From Phascolomyces articulosus (lineage: Eukaryota; Mucoromycota; Mucoromycetes; Mucorales; Lichtheimiaceae), in assembly GCA_025677815.1 (NCBI GenBank), contig JAIXMP010000032.1:472041-536040 (forward strand): a stretch of 64,000 nucleotides of DNA, read 5' to 3'. Both the position numbers and the translations under genes were made by a program. Below are positions 52,296 through 61,896 of the stretch, piece by piece. How positions within the stretch are numbered: position 1 is the first letter of the stretch; the number at the start of each line of letters is the position of its first letter. The notes under the pieces were generated by a model that worked only from the letters and a program-made list of their open reading frames with translations, was not told the origin of the DNA and made no database searches.

Positions 52296-54093
52296 ATGTC
52301 CGCAGTACTATCAACACCGCCTTTTCAAAGAGGACCTATTCAAACTCGAAATACTGCATTTACATGTATTTCATGTCGTATTGCATTTCCAACAAGCGAA
52401 AGACAACGTAATCATTGCAGAACAGAGTAAGCCCATCTATTTACTTTATAACAACCATTATCCTTTCTTCATTAGCTGGTCATCCCCCCACACTTATCTT
52501 ATCCCCCCCAAAAAAAAAGATACCAATATAGATCGAGTAACTCATATAATTTCGTGTAATGGTTTTATCAAATAGTTGGCACAAATATAATCTGAAGCGT
52601 AAGATTGCAGATCTTCCACCACTTAATGCTGAACAGTTTGCACAAAAAGTTTTAGGTAATTAGATAGGGTAGTCTTTTTTTTTTTTTTTTACGAAGTGGC
52701 TGTGGCGTTTGATATGGCTGGCTTAAGATTAATACCATATAAATTGTAGCGCAGCAGGCACAAAATAGAGCAGCTGAAGAACGTCAAGGTTTAATTTACG
52801 AGTGTACAACTTGCCGGTATATATCATTTATAATATTCTTTCTTCCTTCCTTCCACTAAGTAAAAAAATACATGAATAATATAACACTACTACCTTTCAT
52901 GTTTTAATATATGCGTACTCATTATAATTAATATGATTAGAAAATCATATTACTCTGAAAATGGGTATCACAATCATATGCAATCCAAGAAACACAGAGA
53001 GATGGAAATCAAGAATGAAATATTGGGTTCTCATGACTACCCTCGTAATTATCCTACATCTGGAGGACGACAACGGCAACCACAACAACTTGCACCACTT
53101 TTCTCAGACCAATCAGATCAATCTGATTTAGAAGACGACATTAAACCAATCAATACACTGAATGATCCTTTACGACTCTGTCTATTTTGCTCTTTTCCAA
53201 ACAGTGATTTTGATGGTAACATGGACCATATGACGAAGATTCATGGGTTCTTTTTACCAGATGATGAATATCTCCATGATAAGAAAGGTTTGATTGCGTA
53301 TTTATCAGACAAGATTGAACATGAGCATTTTTGTCTTTATTGCAATGGCCGGGGCAAAGAATGGAAAAGTGCACAAGCTGCACGAGCACACATGGTAAAT
53401 ATACATATACAAAACGCTCACATGACTTTTTCATTTTGATCCATGTGGATCAATGGATTGAACATCTATTCACATGCTCTCTCTTTTTTTTTCTACCTCT
53501 TTAAACAACAATGGTTATTTCATTAAACAGCTCGATAAAGGTCACTGCAAGATGGCATATGATGATAGTGAAGAGCCAGAAGATCTTTTATGTTTCTACG
53601 ATTTTGAACCTCTTCAAGAGAGTGTGCCTGCTACAAAAACAAATGATGATACTGAGCTCGTATTAGTGAATGGGGCCCGATTAGGTCACCGTCAGAATGT
53701 TAGATTCTTTAGACAACGATTACGAAGAAATGTAAGTAGTTTTGGATAATTGGTTATGTTCGAGAACAGGCGTGCAGAATAGTCGCCAAAGCTGCACATA
53801 TATAGATTAATATGAATTGGATAATATAGCGTGAAGAGGATGAAAAAGCATCTCCGGCTAAACTATTGGAAGAAGCTGAAGCATTTGCAAGGGAACAAGG
53901 GTTATCTCGAAAAGAAAGGCGTAATCTCTTGGCTATTACTGATGGCCGTCGAGGAGTGGGAAATCATGATCAAAATGCTAGTACTCTTAATGGTATTCGA
54001 GAAGCCGCTGTTAGACGTAATTTCCGCGGCGATATTGGAATTAAGCATAATCTTGGAACTACTTTACGTTTGCGTAATCAAGTGCCTATTTAG
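52296..54093 (+). CDS. REI1: 60S ribosomal biogenesis factor, Rei1/ZNF622 family
   Basis: Cytosolic zinc-finger protein acting late in 60S subunit maturation, when Arx1/Alb1 are recycled. Exons 52296-52426, 52576-52655, 52750-52816, 52941-53394, 53531-53731 and 53830-54093 give 398 residues. Four zinc-finger regions are seen: FTCISCRIAF with H..H in the next exon (TDWHKYNLKRKIADLPPL); YECTTCRKSYYSENGYHNHM; LCLFCSFPNSDFDGNMDHM ending KIHGFFLPD; and FCLYCNGRGKEWKSAQAARA followed by HMLDKGHCKMAY. The C-terminal LIYGARLGHR-type block is present as LVNGARLGHRQNVRFF. The end reads NLGTTLRLRNQVPI. Assignment is firm, with length near yeast Rei1 (393). Confidence 0.95.
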
Positions 54094-54400
54094 AATTGAT
54101 AAATTTGTTTTTTTTCTTTATAGAGTTAGTTATTTATTCTACAATGTAATATAATACCTAAATCATGTTATTATCTCATTCTAATTTCCTCAGCCTTCCT
54201 ATTTCGCTTTCTCTCTCTAAGGGTCCTCAATAACAAAATCATCACTGTTCTCTATATGATAGCCGTACAATATATATAATGCTTACATATGAAGCATTAC
54301 TAATCTATATCATACCAAACTTTCTTCTGTTGTACGACTACTATCCCCTTCAAATTGTCTACTTAATATAGGAATGTAATTTCATGATTGATGTTACGAT
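54094..54400. other. spacer between Rei1 gene and mobile element
   Basis: 3' region of the Rei1-like gene and unassigned AT-rich DNA. Confidence 0.4.
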
Positions 54401-54463
54401 TACAGTGGTCCCCCACTTTTTGCACCTCCACTTTTTGCATTCTCTACGATTTCTGCACTAATT

Positions 54464-54478
54464 TATTGAGGATTACGT
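54464..54478 (+). repeat. target-site duplication, left copy
   Basis: TATTGAGGATTACGT, an exact 15-bp match to 59825-59839. It brackets the LINE and lies inside the pogo-like element, showing target-primed insertion after the DNA element was already in place. Confidence 0.88.
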
Positions 54479-54823
54479 TTAAAATTTGGTTTTTATTTAA
54501 AGTCTCTGTTGAACACATCGTCCTTGTCGGACTTTTTTGTTCGAGACAGATATTAAGAGAAAAAAGTGGATGAAAACCCTGCGCTCGTAAGCAGGGAAAA
54601 AGGTAAGAGGGAAAGGTTAAAGGGTATGTCATATAAAATATGAAGGGGTTACAGTGACTCTGTTTATAGAAAGTAAGTGACATAAAGTAGTAACTGTATC
54701 TAACTAAGCAATGAGAGTACACTAGGGAAAAAGGAAATGGGGAAGAAAGAAAGGTAATAAAATAAAATAAAAAAAAAATAAAAGGGAAGAAAAGTAGTTA
54801 TAAAGGGAGTATAAATAGTAAAC

Positions 54824-57800
54824 TTACTCTGCTTCAGAGGGAGGAGGAGGAGTGATCCATTTTACCAAAATCTGACCGGGAAAGTCATCGTAGTATTGTT
54901 GGAGGTTGCTGCCGGGGTGTTGGTATGCATCAAGTTCTGCGAGTATTTTACACACAATTGGCCATTTGCTGCTTAAGTGTTGGATCCTGCGTAGTGAGGT
55001 TGGTTTCGATTTTGGGAGCTGATTTAGGATGTGTGAGAGAGGATCTTCATGGTATGATGGTAACTGTAGACGATGGTGCATGCGTAGACAATGTATAGCA
55101 TGTTTCTTTGTAAGTATTTGTGAGGGGCATCTTGGACAAGGTTTGGGTCTTCCACCTGGAAGCCAACCAAGCCTCCATCTGATACAGCGGCTTCTTTCCT
55201 TGTTTGTCATTGGGATCCACATTATTGGATCGACACCCAATTTCGGGAGACAGGCACATAATAGTTTTGCACCAGTCGGTGCAGAACGTATATTTTCGAA
55301 ATTGTCAACTAAGTATTGGCGGATAATTGTCTTAAGCATTGTTCCAGAGATATCATTGTATGGTTGTGGGAGAAGGTTTACAATATCTGATTTATTGCAA
55401 AGTTTGCTCCAGTAACTTCTTTTTTGTGCTTCGAGTCCCGGTAGTAATTGTGTTAGGAGTGCATCATCAGGTAAAAATTGTGCTCTGTATACAAATTTGA
55501 CTTGCAATGTTGCTATTCGTTCTGACATACTTGGTAATTTAGTGAGATGGCGCATGATTTTTGTTTCAGATTTAGAATGCGCACCATAAATCATACGAAT
55601 GCATTGGTTTTGAGCTTTTTCAATATTAGCTAGTTGTGGTGCGGTAAAGATTAATATGGCCAGTCCATACTCGAGTTTAGGCCTTATAAATTGTGCATAG
55701 AGCTGACTGGATAGTATTCTAGAGAAGCCAGAAGGGCTGAGGCCAATATTGTTTAGAACTCGCATGCTGTTAATAGCTGAGATTGAGTTACGTGTAATTA
55801 GCTGTTGTGCATCTAGATAACCCTTATTGTTGATCGGCACCCCAAGATAAGTAAAAGAAGTTTGGTTTGGAATTGGGGTTTCATATAGATGATAAATGTA
55901 TTCTGCATTATCTGGCTGCACGATAGCACATTTAATTGGATTCCATCTATATCCTAGATCAAGACTGTGTTGTTGACAGAGATTAAGTGGATTCTGCATG
56001 TTGTTTGCTGTACTAATGAGTACCACATCATCCGCATATAGGAGGCATTGAATATTTGGGGGTGGGTTTGTAATGTCCAAAGTTGAACGTTGCTCTCTAC
56101 TATGTTGTTGGCGTGGGATGATTGTTGGTTGAAAATCATTGTCCTCATGATTAGGTACATTTGTCAAGGCTAATGGTCGATTTGGTTCAATTCCCCCTCG
56201 TCTGAGCAGAGTCGGTAGACTATTTATATAAAGAGAATATAGAAAGGGAGATAAGATGGAGCCCTGAAGGACTCCAGTAGTAGGTGAGAAACGGTGTGAT
56301 ACCGAATTGGATATGATAACTTCAATGAGAACATCATTGAATAGATTTTTTAGTATTGAGAGTAAAAGATAGGGAGTATTATTGTCACTTAACAGGTTCC
56401 ATATAACCTCACGATCAACAGTATCATAAGCAGATTTTATATCTAGGAAGGCCAGGGTTGGGGTAGTACCATGAGTTTCTTTATGAATTCTGCATAATTC
56501 CTGGAGACAGAACGCTTGGTCAAGAGCACTTCGAGCTGGCCTAAATCCACCTTGGGCTATATCTAAATCTGGACTGTGTGCTTGGAGTAGATCTTGGAGA
56601 CAGTATTCAAAGATTTTTCTTACTACAGAAGTCAGGCTTATAGGTCTGTAGTTGGCTGGATTTTCAGTGTCACCTTTTTTAAATATCGGGACAATTTGAG
56701 CTATTCGCCATAATGTTGGTGTATATGAACTAATCCAGCATAGGTAGAACAGCTTGTGAAGAACAGGAGCAATTGTTGTTACTATTGGTTTTAGCATTTC
56801 ACTTCTGAGGTGGTCCGTACCAGGCGCTTTCTTTCTTGGAAGGCGGTCTATTGAAGCTGACACTGTTTCTTCTGTGATAGGAAAGTCTGCGAGTGTCATT
56901 GGTGTGATGGAGTCATCCAATGCCTGTTGATCTTGTTGTGTTTGGTTCTGTTGTTGTATGGAGAGGAGATGACCATCAAAAACGTTTTCTAGATGCTGTG
57001 CCATTTGATTTGCTGCTGCTAGGGGGCCATCCTGATGACTAAATGTGTGTTGTATGGTGCGTTTCTGTCGTATTTTTTTAATTGTCGCTGTTGTTTTTGT
57101 ATAATCATCTGTTTCAAGTCGTTTGCAGAAGATATGCCATGTTTCACGGTTTCTTTTCTTTAGAGCTCTTCGAACACGGGCACTAGCTTCTTGATGTCGT
57201 AACCACCAGGGCATCTTGTTTAACCCAAATGCGCTTCGCCATTTTTGATAGCATAGTTCTCTGTGGTCAACTAGACGTTGTAACTCTGCTGTCCAGAAAG
57301 TGTCACGTCGCTTTTGTCCACCATCTGTTCTACCAAATGTATGGTCCAGAGATGTGTACATGTTGGTGTAAAATTCTTCTGTTAATATTTCAATTTCATC
57401 TTTAGCATTGGAGTTTGTTGTCTGTGTTTGAGGTCGATCTATAAGTTGTTGGAGTTTGTTGTTAAGTGCTTGTAATTTATTGTTTATTGTTGATTTGTAT
57501 TCTTCCTGGATAGCTGGGTCCTTTATTTTACTTAATCTCCATATGCGTCGCAGTTGTTGTGGGGGTGAGCTGAGGGGTATGTTGCTCACAATATCAAAGC
57601 TAAAATGTACCATTTTATGATTGGATCCCAATGATAAATTGTCTGATATATTTAGTGTAGGGTTAATACAGTTATTTGTGCTCATATATATATCTATGAT
57701 ACTACTACCAGGAGGTCTGAGGAAGGTCGGTTTTCCATACGCTAGTTCAGCATTCCATATTTTTAATTGATGGCTTTCAATCCAATGGAGCATCAGATCT

Positions 57801-58297
57801 CCTCGGGTGTTTGAGTCCGTGTCACCTGTAGTGGCGTTGAATCGTGCATTGAAGTCGCCACATATAATTGTATTGTTCGTATTGGGGTAGTGTAGGGGGA
57901 GTGAATCAAGGGTAGCAAGTGCTAGGTCATTTGTAAAGGAATCAGTATGTGGTGGTAGATACAAACAATGAATGAGGGTATTAGCTACTATACATGATAA
58001 ATGGTATTTTGAGAAGGGAGTAGAGTTATTATTGGAGAGTACATGAACATGAAAAGGGCAATCAGGGTTTACAAGTAGAGAGATTCCGAGGTGACCACGA
58101 CGTGATGTAGAAGTAGGGCGATCTCCATATTCGTGGTACTGTTTCCAGTTTGTGGGGTATCTGTTGGGGGATAGGAGCCAAGTTTCTGTAAGAAATAATA
58201 GATGTGTAGAGGGGGTAAAAGATAATATTGAATTTATAGCTTGACGGTTTAAACCAGTAGTGTTAAAAATTGTTAGTGTGATATTGTTATTACTCAT
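54824..58297 (-). CDS. LINE ORF2: endonuclease-reverse transcriptase
   Basis: 1157-residue polyprotein performing target-primed reverse transcription. N-terminal AP-like endonuclease (about 1-230): LFLTETWLL, IICGDFNARF and SSIIDIYMSTNN. Reverse transcriptase (about 470-800): KKAPGTDHLRSEMLKP, VPIFKKGDTENPANYRPISL, GGFRPARSALDQAF, FLDIKSAYDTVDR, TGVLQGSILSPFLYSLYIN, the catalytic LLYADDVVLIS and FTYLGVPIN. A C-terminal Cys/His segment (CPRCPSQILTKKHAIHCL) fits a CCHC zinc domain. No RNase H is evident. The QGSILSP block differs from the RQGDPLS type of the decayed LINE at 26.3 kb. No stops or frameshifts, hence probably functional. The ORF ends EAE-stop. Confidence 0.95.
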   Translation of the reverse strand: MSNNNITLTIFNTTGLNRQAINSILSFTPSTHLLFLTETWLLSPNRYPTNWKQYHEYGDRPTSTSRRGHLGISLLVNPDCPFHVHVLSNNNSTPFSKYHLSCIVANTLIHCLYLPPHTDSFTNDLALATLDSLPLHYPNTNNTIICGDFNARFNATTGDTDSNTRGDLMLHWIESHQLKIWNAELAYGKPTFLRPPGSSIIDIYMSTNNCINPTLNISDNLSLGSNHKMVHFSFDIVSNIPLSSPPQQLRRIWRLSKIKDPAIQEEYKSTINNKLQALNNKLQQLIDRPQTQTTNSNAKDEIEILTEEFYTNMYTSLDHTFGRTDGGQKRRDTFWTAELQRLVDHRELCYQKWRSAFGLNKMPWWLRHQEASARVRRALKKRNRETWHIFCKRLETDDYTKTTATIKKIRQKRTIQHTFSHQDGPLAAANQMAQHLENVFDGHLLSIQQQNQTQQDQQALDDSITPMTLADFPITEETVSASIDRLPRKKAPGTDHLRSEMLKPIVTTIAPVLHKLFYLCWISSYTPTLWRIAQIVPIFKKGDTENPANYRPISLTSVVRKIFEYCLQDLLQAHSPDLDIAQGGFRPARSALDQAFCLQELCRIHKETHGTTPTLAFLDIKSAYDTVDREVIWNLLSDNNTPYLLLSILKNLFNDVLIEVIISNSVSHRFSPTTGVLQGSILSPFLYSLYINSLPTLLRRGGIEPNRPLALTNVPNHEDNDFQPTIIPRQQHSREQRSTLDITNPPPNIQCLLYADDVVLISTANNMQNPLNLCQQHSLDLGYRWNPIKCAIVQPDNAEYIYHLYETPIPNQTSFTYLGVPINNKGYLDAQQLITRNSISAINSMRVLNNIGLSPSGFSRILSSQLYAQFIRPKLEYGLAILIFTAPQLANIEKAQNQCIRMIYGAHSKSETKIMRHLTKLPSMSERIATLQVKFVYRAQFLPDDALLTQLLPGLEAQKRSYWSKLCNKSDIVNLLPQPYNDISGTMLKTIIRQYLVDNFENIRSAPTGAKLLCACLPKLGVDPIMWIPMTNKERSRCIRWRLGWLPGGRPKPCPRCPSQILTKKHAIHCLRMHHRLQLPSYHEDPLSHILNQLPKSKPTSLRRIQHLSSKWPIVCKILAELDAYQHPGSNLQQYYDDFPGQILVKWITPPPPSEAE

Positions 58298-58376
58298 AGT
58301 ATTTTTTTTTTTTTTATATAAAACCTTTTACTATTTTCTCTTTTTTTTTAAAAAAAAATTATGGAGGGGGTGGGTT

Positions 58377-59660
58377 TCAGTATTCAGAGCTCGAGATACT
58401 CTCAGAGTCATCTTGTTTGCGTTTTTGCCCCTGTTCATTGTTACCTATTATGATGTCAGACATATTATCATCATCATTTTCGTTGAGACGGTAGTTGGTA
58501 GCTGCTGCTTCTGGATCGTCGCGGTGTGGTTTTTTTGTTGCAAGTACTGTTTTTAATTCGTCGAGTGTGATCCAACCATAGGTATGGAAAGCTCGTGCAA
58601 CTGCAAACTTAATGGGGGCACGGATAAATTGTATCGATCTTTGTGCACGTTTATAATGTAGTTCTTTTGCCAATTGTTGCTTTTGTTCGGTAGGGACATC
58701 TTTTAATTTTGGATCGTTAATATTTTTTGGATCAAGTGGATCAAAATTGATAGTGTTAATGTTGATAGATTTAAGTTTCTCAGTTAAAGTTGATACATAG
58801 TCGTTATGTACTAGAAGTCCAATTGTTTGTCTCGATGGATACTGGATATCTAGGACTCTACTGTTGTCTACTCCAAATCTACGAAGGTTGGAGCGGATTT
58901 GTCCTGTTGGCTGTCTGGCGCGTGAGGGTACATATATGTACTGGAACCCGTGAGTTTCTGAAGGTAGCTGGAATGCTCGTGCTGCTGCGGCAATTCTGCG
59001 TTGTTGTGTTTCGGGTGATACTGGTGCTTTTTTTAGGCGATTTCTCAAAGGATGTGCCCATTGATTGGCTTGACTATTTGTATGTTTGGTGGTCTGTGTT
59101 ACTCCCATTAAGGGAGGGAACTCGTGGTCAATTTCCGGTTGTTTATTTTGTTCCATATTAGTAATTTGTTGTCGTAGTTTGCGGTTGGTTTCCTCAAGAG
59201 CACCTATTTGCGCGTTGGCCTGTTCGAGTTCTTGTCGTAAACGTTGGAGTTCAGTATACATTGTATCGTGTTGATCTAAGCGCTCTCTCTGATTTTTTAA
59301 TTCAAGCATGATTTGAGTCATGGTGTCTCCCTGATTGTTAGCATCAGAGAACATGAAGTTCATGTCTTGGGTAGTGGGTGTATCAATCGTTCCCCCCTCT
59401 TCAATTTTACGTAGGATCTGTTGCATTTCGTAGGCAGTAAACGTCTTTGTACATGTTCGGCAACGAAATTTCGTTTGTGGAGGGTTAATATTCTTGTCTT
59501 TGTCATTACGTCGGATCTGAGATTTATTACATTGACCGTTGTTACAATTGATCAAATGTCTATTCTTGTCAAAGAGAGTATCGAGGTTTTTTAGTTCCAT
59601 GATTGAGAGCACTGGTCTCTCGTCAGATGTTCGAGTAGCTGCCAACATCTCACTAGTCAT
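58377..59660 (-). CDS. LINE ORF1: putative nucleic-acid-binding protein with zinc-ribbon and coiled coil
   Basis: First ORF of the LINE, 427 residues. Residues ~38-75 hold four cysteines in a CNNGQC ... FRCRTCTKTF arrangement, like a zinc ribbon rather than the CCHC knuckles common in LINE ORF1. A coiled coil follows (about 125-175: LKNQRERLDQHDTMYTELQ, then RQELEQANAQIGALEETN), then a basic region and a C-terminal acidic tail ending SISSSEY. It probably packages the element RNA as a ribonucleoprotein; this is inferred from position and composition. The 80-bp ORF1-ORF2 gap suggests reinitiation or internal start for ORF2. Confidence 0.85.
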   Translation of the reverse strand: MTSEMLAATRTSDERPVLSIMELKNLDTLFDKNRHLINCNNGQCNKSQIRRNDKDKNINPPQTKFRCRTCTKTFTAYEMQQILRKIEEGGTIDTPTTQDMNFMFSDANNQGDTMTQIMLELKNQRERLDQHDTMYTELQRLRQELEQANAQIGALEETNRKLRQQITNMEQNKQPEIDHEFPPLMGVTQTTKHTNSQANQWAHPLRNRLKKAPVSPETQQRRIAAAARAFQLPSETHGFQYIYVPSRARQPTGQIRSNLRRFGVDNSRVLDIQYPSRQTIGLLVHNDYVSTLTEKLKSININTINFDPLDPKNINDPKLKDVPTEQKQQLAKELHYKRAQRSIQFIRAPIKFAVARAFHTYGWITLDELKTVLATKKPHRDDPEAAATNYRLNENDDDNMSDIIIGNNEQGQKRKQDDSESISSSEY

Positions 59661-59824
59661 AGGAATAGACTGAAGATGTTGTTTGATGGACGATGTCCGT
59701 TTTTTATAAGGATGGAAGGGTGTATGTGTTTTTTGAATTTTGAATTTTATTAAAGAGCTGTTTGAGCAAACTACTTTTTCTGCTAAATTTGGTAAAAGTG
59801 ATGAATAGCGGAAAGAGCCCCCTC

Positions 59825-59839
59825 TATTGAGGATTACGT
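59825..59839 (+). repeat. target-site duplication, right copy
   Basis: TATTGAGGATTACGT, identical to 54464-54478. Confidence 0.88.
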
Positions 59840-60224
59840 AAATACTTATATAATTTGCACATTTGCAAATTGCATCGTTATTTTCAAGTGTTGCATCTTA
59901 TCGGATGTAAATTCACCTTTTATTTTGCAAAGAATGAGCGAAATCACACCTGTTGCAGCTTAATGAGGTAATTTCATGTGTAATCAAAAGCCTTTATCTA
60001 CTTTACAATATAATACCTATAGGCGCAGGTCAATTCAGTCTTCCTCAATAATTAATATAAATCTTAACATACTTTACAATATAGTACAATAGGTTTATGG
60101 GAGTACAACGCATGACAGCATGAGTAATACAAAGATACTGGACACCTCGGTTTTTGCAATTACTCGATTTCTGCACCAAAATTGTTGGAATTAGCACTGT
60201 TGCAAAAAGTGGGAGAAAACTGTA

Positions 60225-61896
60225 TTATTTTCCAAGGTATTATACACAGCTACTCCATTTGATAGGTGATACACTGGTTTACTATCAAATACAATGAATA
60301 CCCAATCTTTAAACTAAATTATTCGAAAAAAAAAATGATATGAACAGAAATCATTTTGTTGGCTAACCGATTCATTTACTTGAATTTTTTTATGCTGTTT
60401 GCAGGCATGATGCGATCCAGGGTTGTTTTTGGTATTTTATAGATTTAAATCAACTGTGTACGAGCAAAAAACAGTTCTGGGGTGTACACCATATCATTCA
60501 CGAAAAATCTCCATATTATTTGTAAAAAAATCTTGACCTTTACTAGCGAACATATTGTTACTGTCCACTTGTGTACAATATTACCATTCATATACGAAAG
60601 AAAAATGGTCTTTATATATATGAAATCTCATCTTTCACCAATGAATCCAACGAATAAAATTGTTTTTTACGCACAAGTGAATAAATCTCACCATTTTATT
60701 AACGAACAAATTACACTTGTTAGTGAACAAAGTCACCCCCTCATATGCGAACAAATCTAACTTCTATTAATAAACAAAATTCTGTACTATCACTCCAAAT
60801 ATTACCCTATTTGGTAACTTGGACCCCTTGTGGGCACCACATTTGAACTTCTCAAACGTAACCGTCAATTTTGAGGTGTTACTCTCATATCTCAGTACAT
60901 ATATGTAATAATATATATATGAATATATGTAATCACAGTTATTTTCAAAAATATGTATGCAACTAACACTAGCAGATTTAATTTTGTTGAACAAAGGTAT
61001 ATGTATTTTTTATATGACTTTAGTGCAAGTACAGCCTAATATGACTTTGTTTATTGTTATATTACTTACATAGAATAATACACGGGTTATAGTAGCAGAT
61101 GTTGTACTAAAATATCTAGCAATTAACCATATTGATTGTGTAGTTTATAGAAGTTAAGAAAAATTGCAATTTGTGTAAGGGTGAGGTGTCCGCAAGACTG
61201 AAATGTAGGGTGCCCATAGCAATTCCTTACCATGAATATCATGGATAAAAGCTATTATTAATTTGTTTGTTATTTTTGTATCTTCGTAACAGCACCTCAC
61301 ACTGATTCTCGTCTTCACTATTTTTTTTTTCAATTCAGGAGAGTAGGTTATTCGTAAATACATATTTGGAATTAGTTTCAGTATATTTAGCAATAGATAT
61401 AGGTGACGTGATATGAAATAAAAGTACATCATAAAAAAATAGGAACCGAACATATAACACAGCGCTACTCCATGGGCAAAATATTAGGATGTCTTCAGGA
61501 AGGAAAGGGGAAAGATCCAAAAGATTTTTGCATAATACATTAACACGATCTATTTCACTAAATTATGTTTGGCGATAAATTTCTTAATAACAGGAAAGAT
61601 AAAGAGAGTATATGTCAAATATATCCTTAGCCATCATACATTAAGCTTTGTTATTTAAGTATGAATTATTTCATTAATTTTCAAAAACGGTCAGAGTTTT
61701 GACCACTTTCGAGGTTCAACCCTTAAACGAGATCGATCTTTTGGTGCCAAAATTTCCAATCGCTGTTTCAATTTCGCGTAATTACTAGCCAAACCAAAAA
61801 CAGAATCCTCGAATTCAAAAATGAAACAGTGCGCAGTGATGTTTTTGAATCCTGTTTTTTTTTTGTTCATACACTTTCTTTTTTAAAACCATTACA
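60225..61896. other. intergenic region upstream of the Tfb3 gene
   Basis: AT-rich DNA without credible genes. It contains the degenerate tandem repeat listed separately. The part after about 61680 has mixed composition and is the likely promoter of the Tfb3 gene. Confidence 0.45.
60495..60785 (+). repeat. degenerate tandem repeat, unit about 21-30 bp
   Basis: A core resembling CGAACAAATCTNACC recurs roughly every 21-30 bases in about eleven or twelve diverged copies. Examples are GTGAATAAATCTCACC, ACGAACAAATTACAC, GTGAACAAAGTCACC and GCGAACAAATCTAAC. Spacers are T/A-rich. The last four copies are the best preserved. Confidence 0.6.

Larger units (their letters stand above)
54479..59824 (-). 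mobile_element. intact two-ORF non-LTR retrotransposon (LINE)
   Basis: A 5.35-kb element on the minus strand. It has a ~164-bp 5' leader, ORF1 (59660-58377), an 80-bp gap, ORF2 (58297-54824) and a 345-bp 3' region. It is bounded by a perfect 15-bp duplication. The 3' end lacks a clean poly-A tail but is A-rich (AAATAAAAACC). Both frames are open and the catalytic motifs are intact, so the insertion is likely recent. Confidence 0.93.
54403..60222. mobile_element. pogo/Tigger-like short DNA element (MITE) split by a LINE
   Basis: Terminal inverted repeats begin CAGTGGTCCCCCACTTTTTG at 54403 and, read inward from 60222 on the other strand, CAGTTTTCTCCCACTTTTTG (17 of 20 identical). TA dinucleotides flank both ends (54401-54402 and 60223-60224). 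CAGT ends with TA target duplication fit the Tc1/mariner superfamily, pogo/Tigger branch. Removing the LINE leaves about 459 bp with no transposase, so it is a non-autonomous element. Its right arm (59840-60222) also holds an imperfect direct repeat (about 59998-60021 and 60071-60094). The call rests on ends only; no internal coding supports it. Confidence 0.75.

Noticed and set aside
60482..60760. 92-residue plus-strand frame
   Set aside because: It lies on the degenerate tandem repeat; its internal repetition reflects the DNA repeat and there is no promoter or family support.
61696..61720. GGTTCAACCC resembling a tRNA B box
   Set aside because: No matching A box or cloverleaf stems around it.
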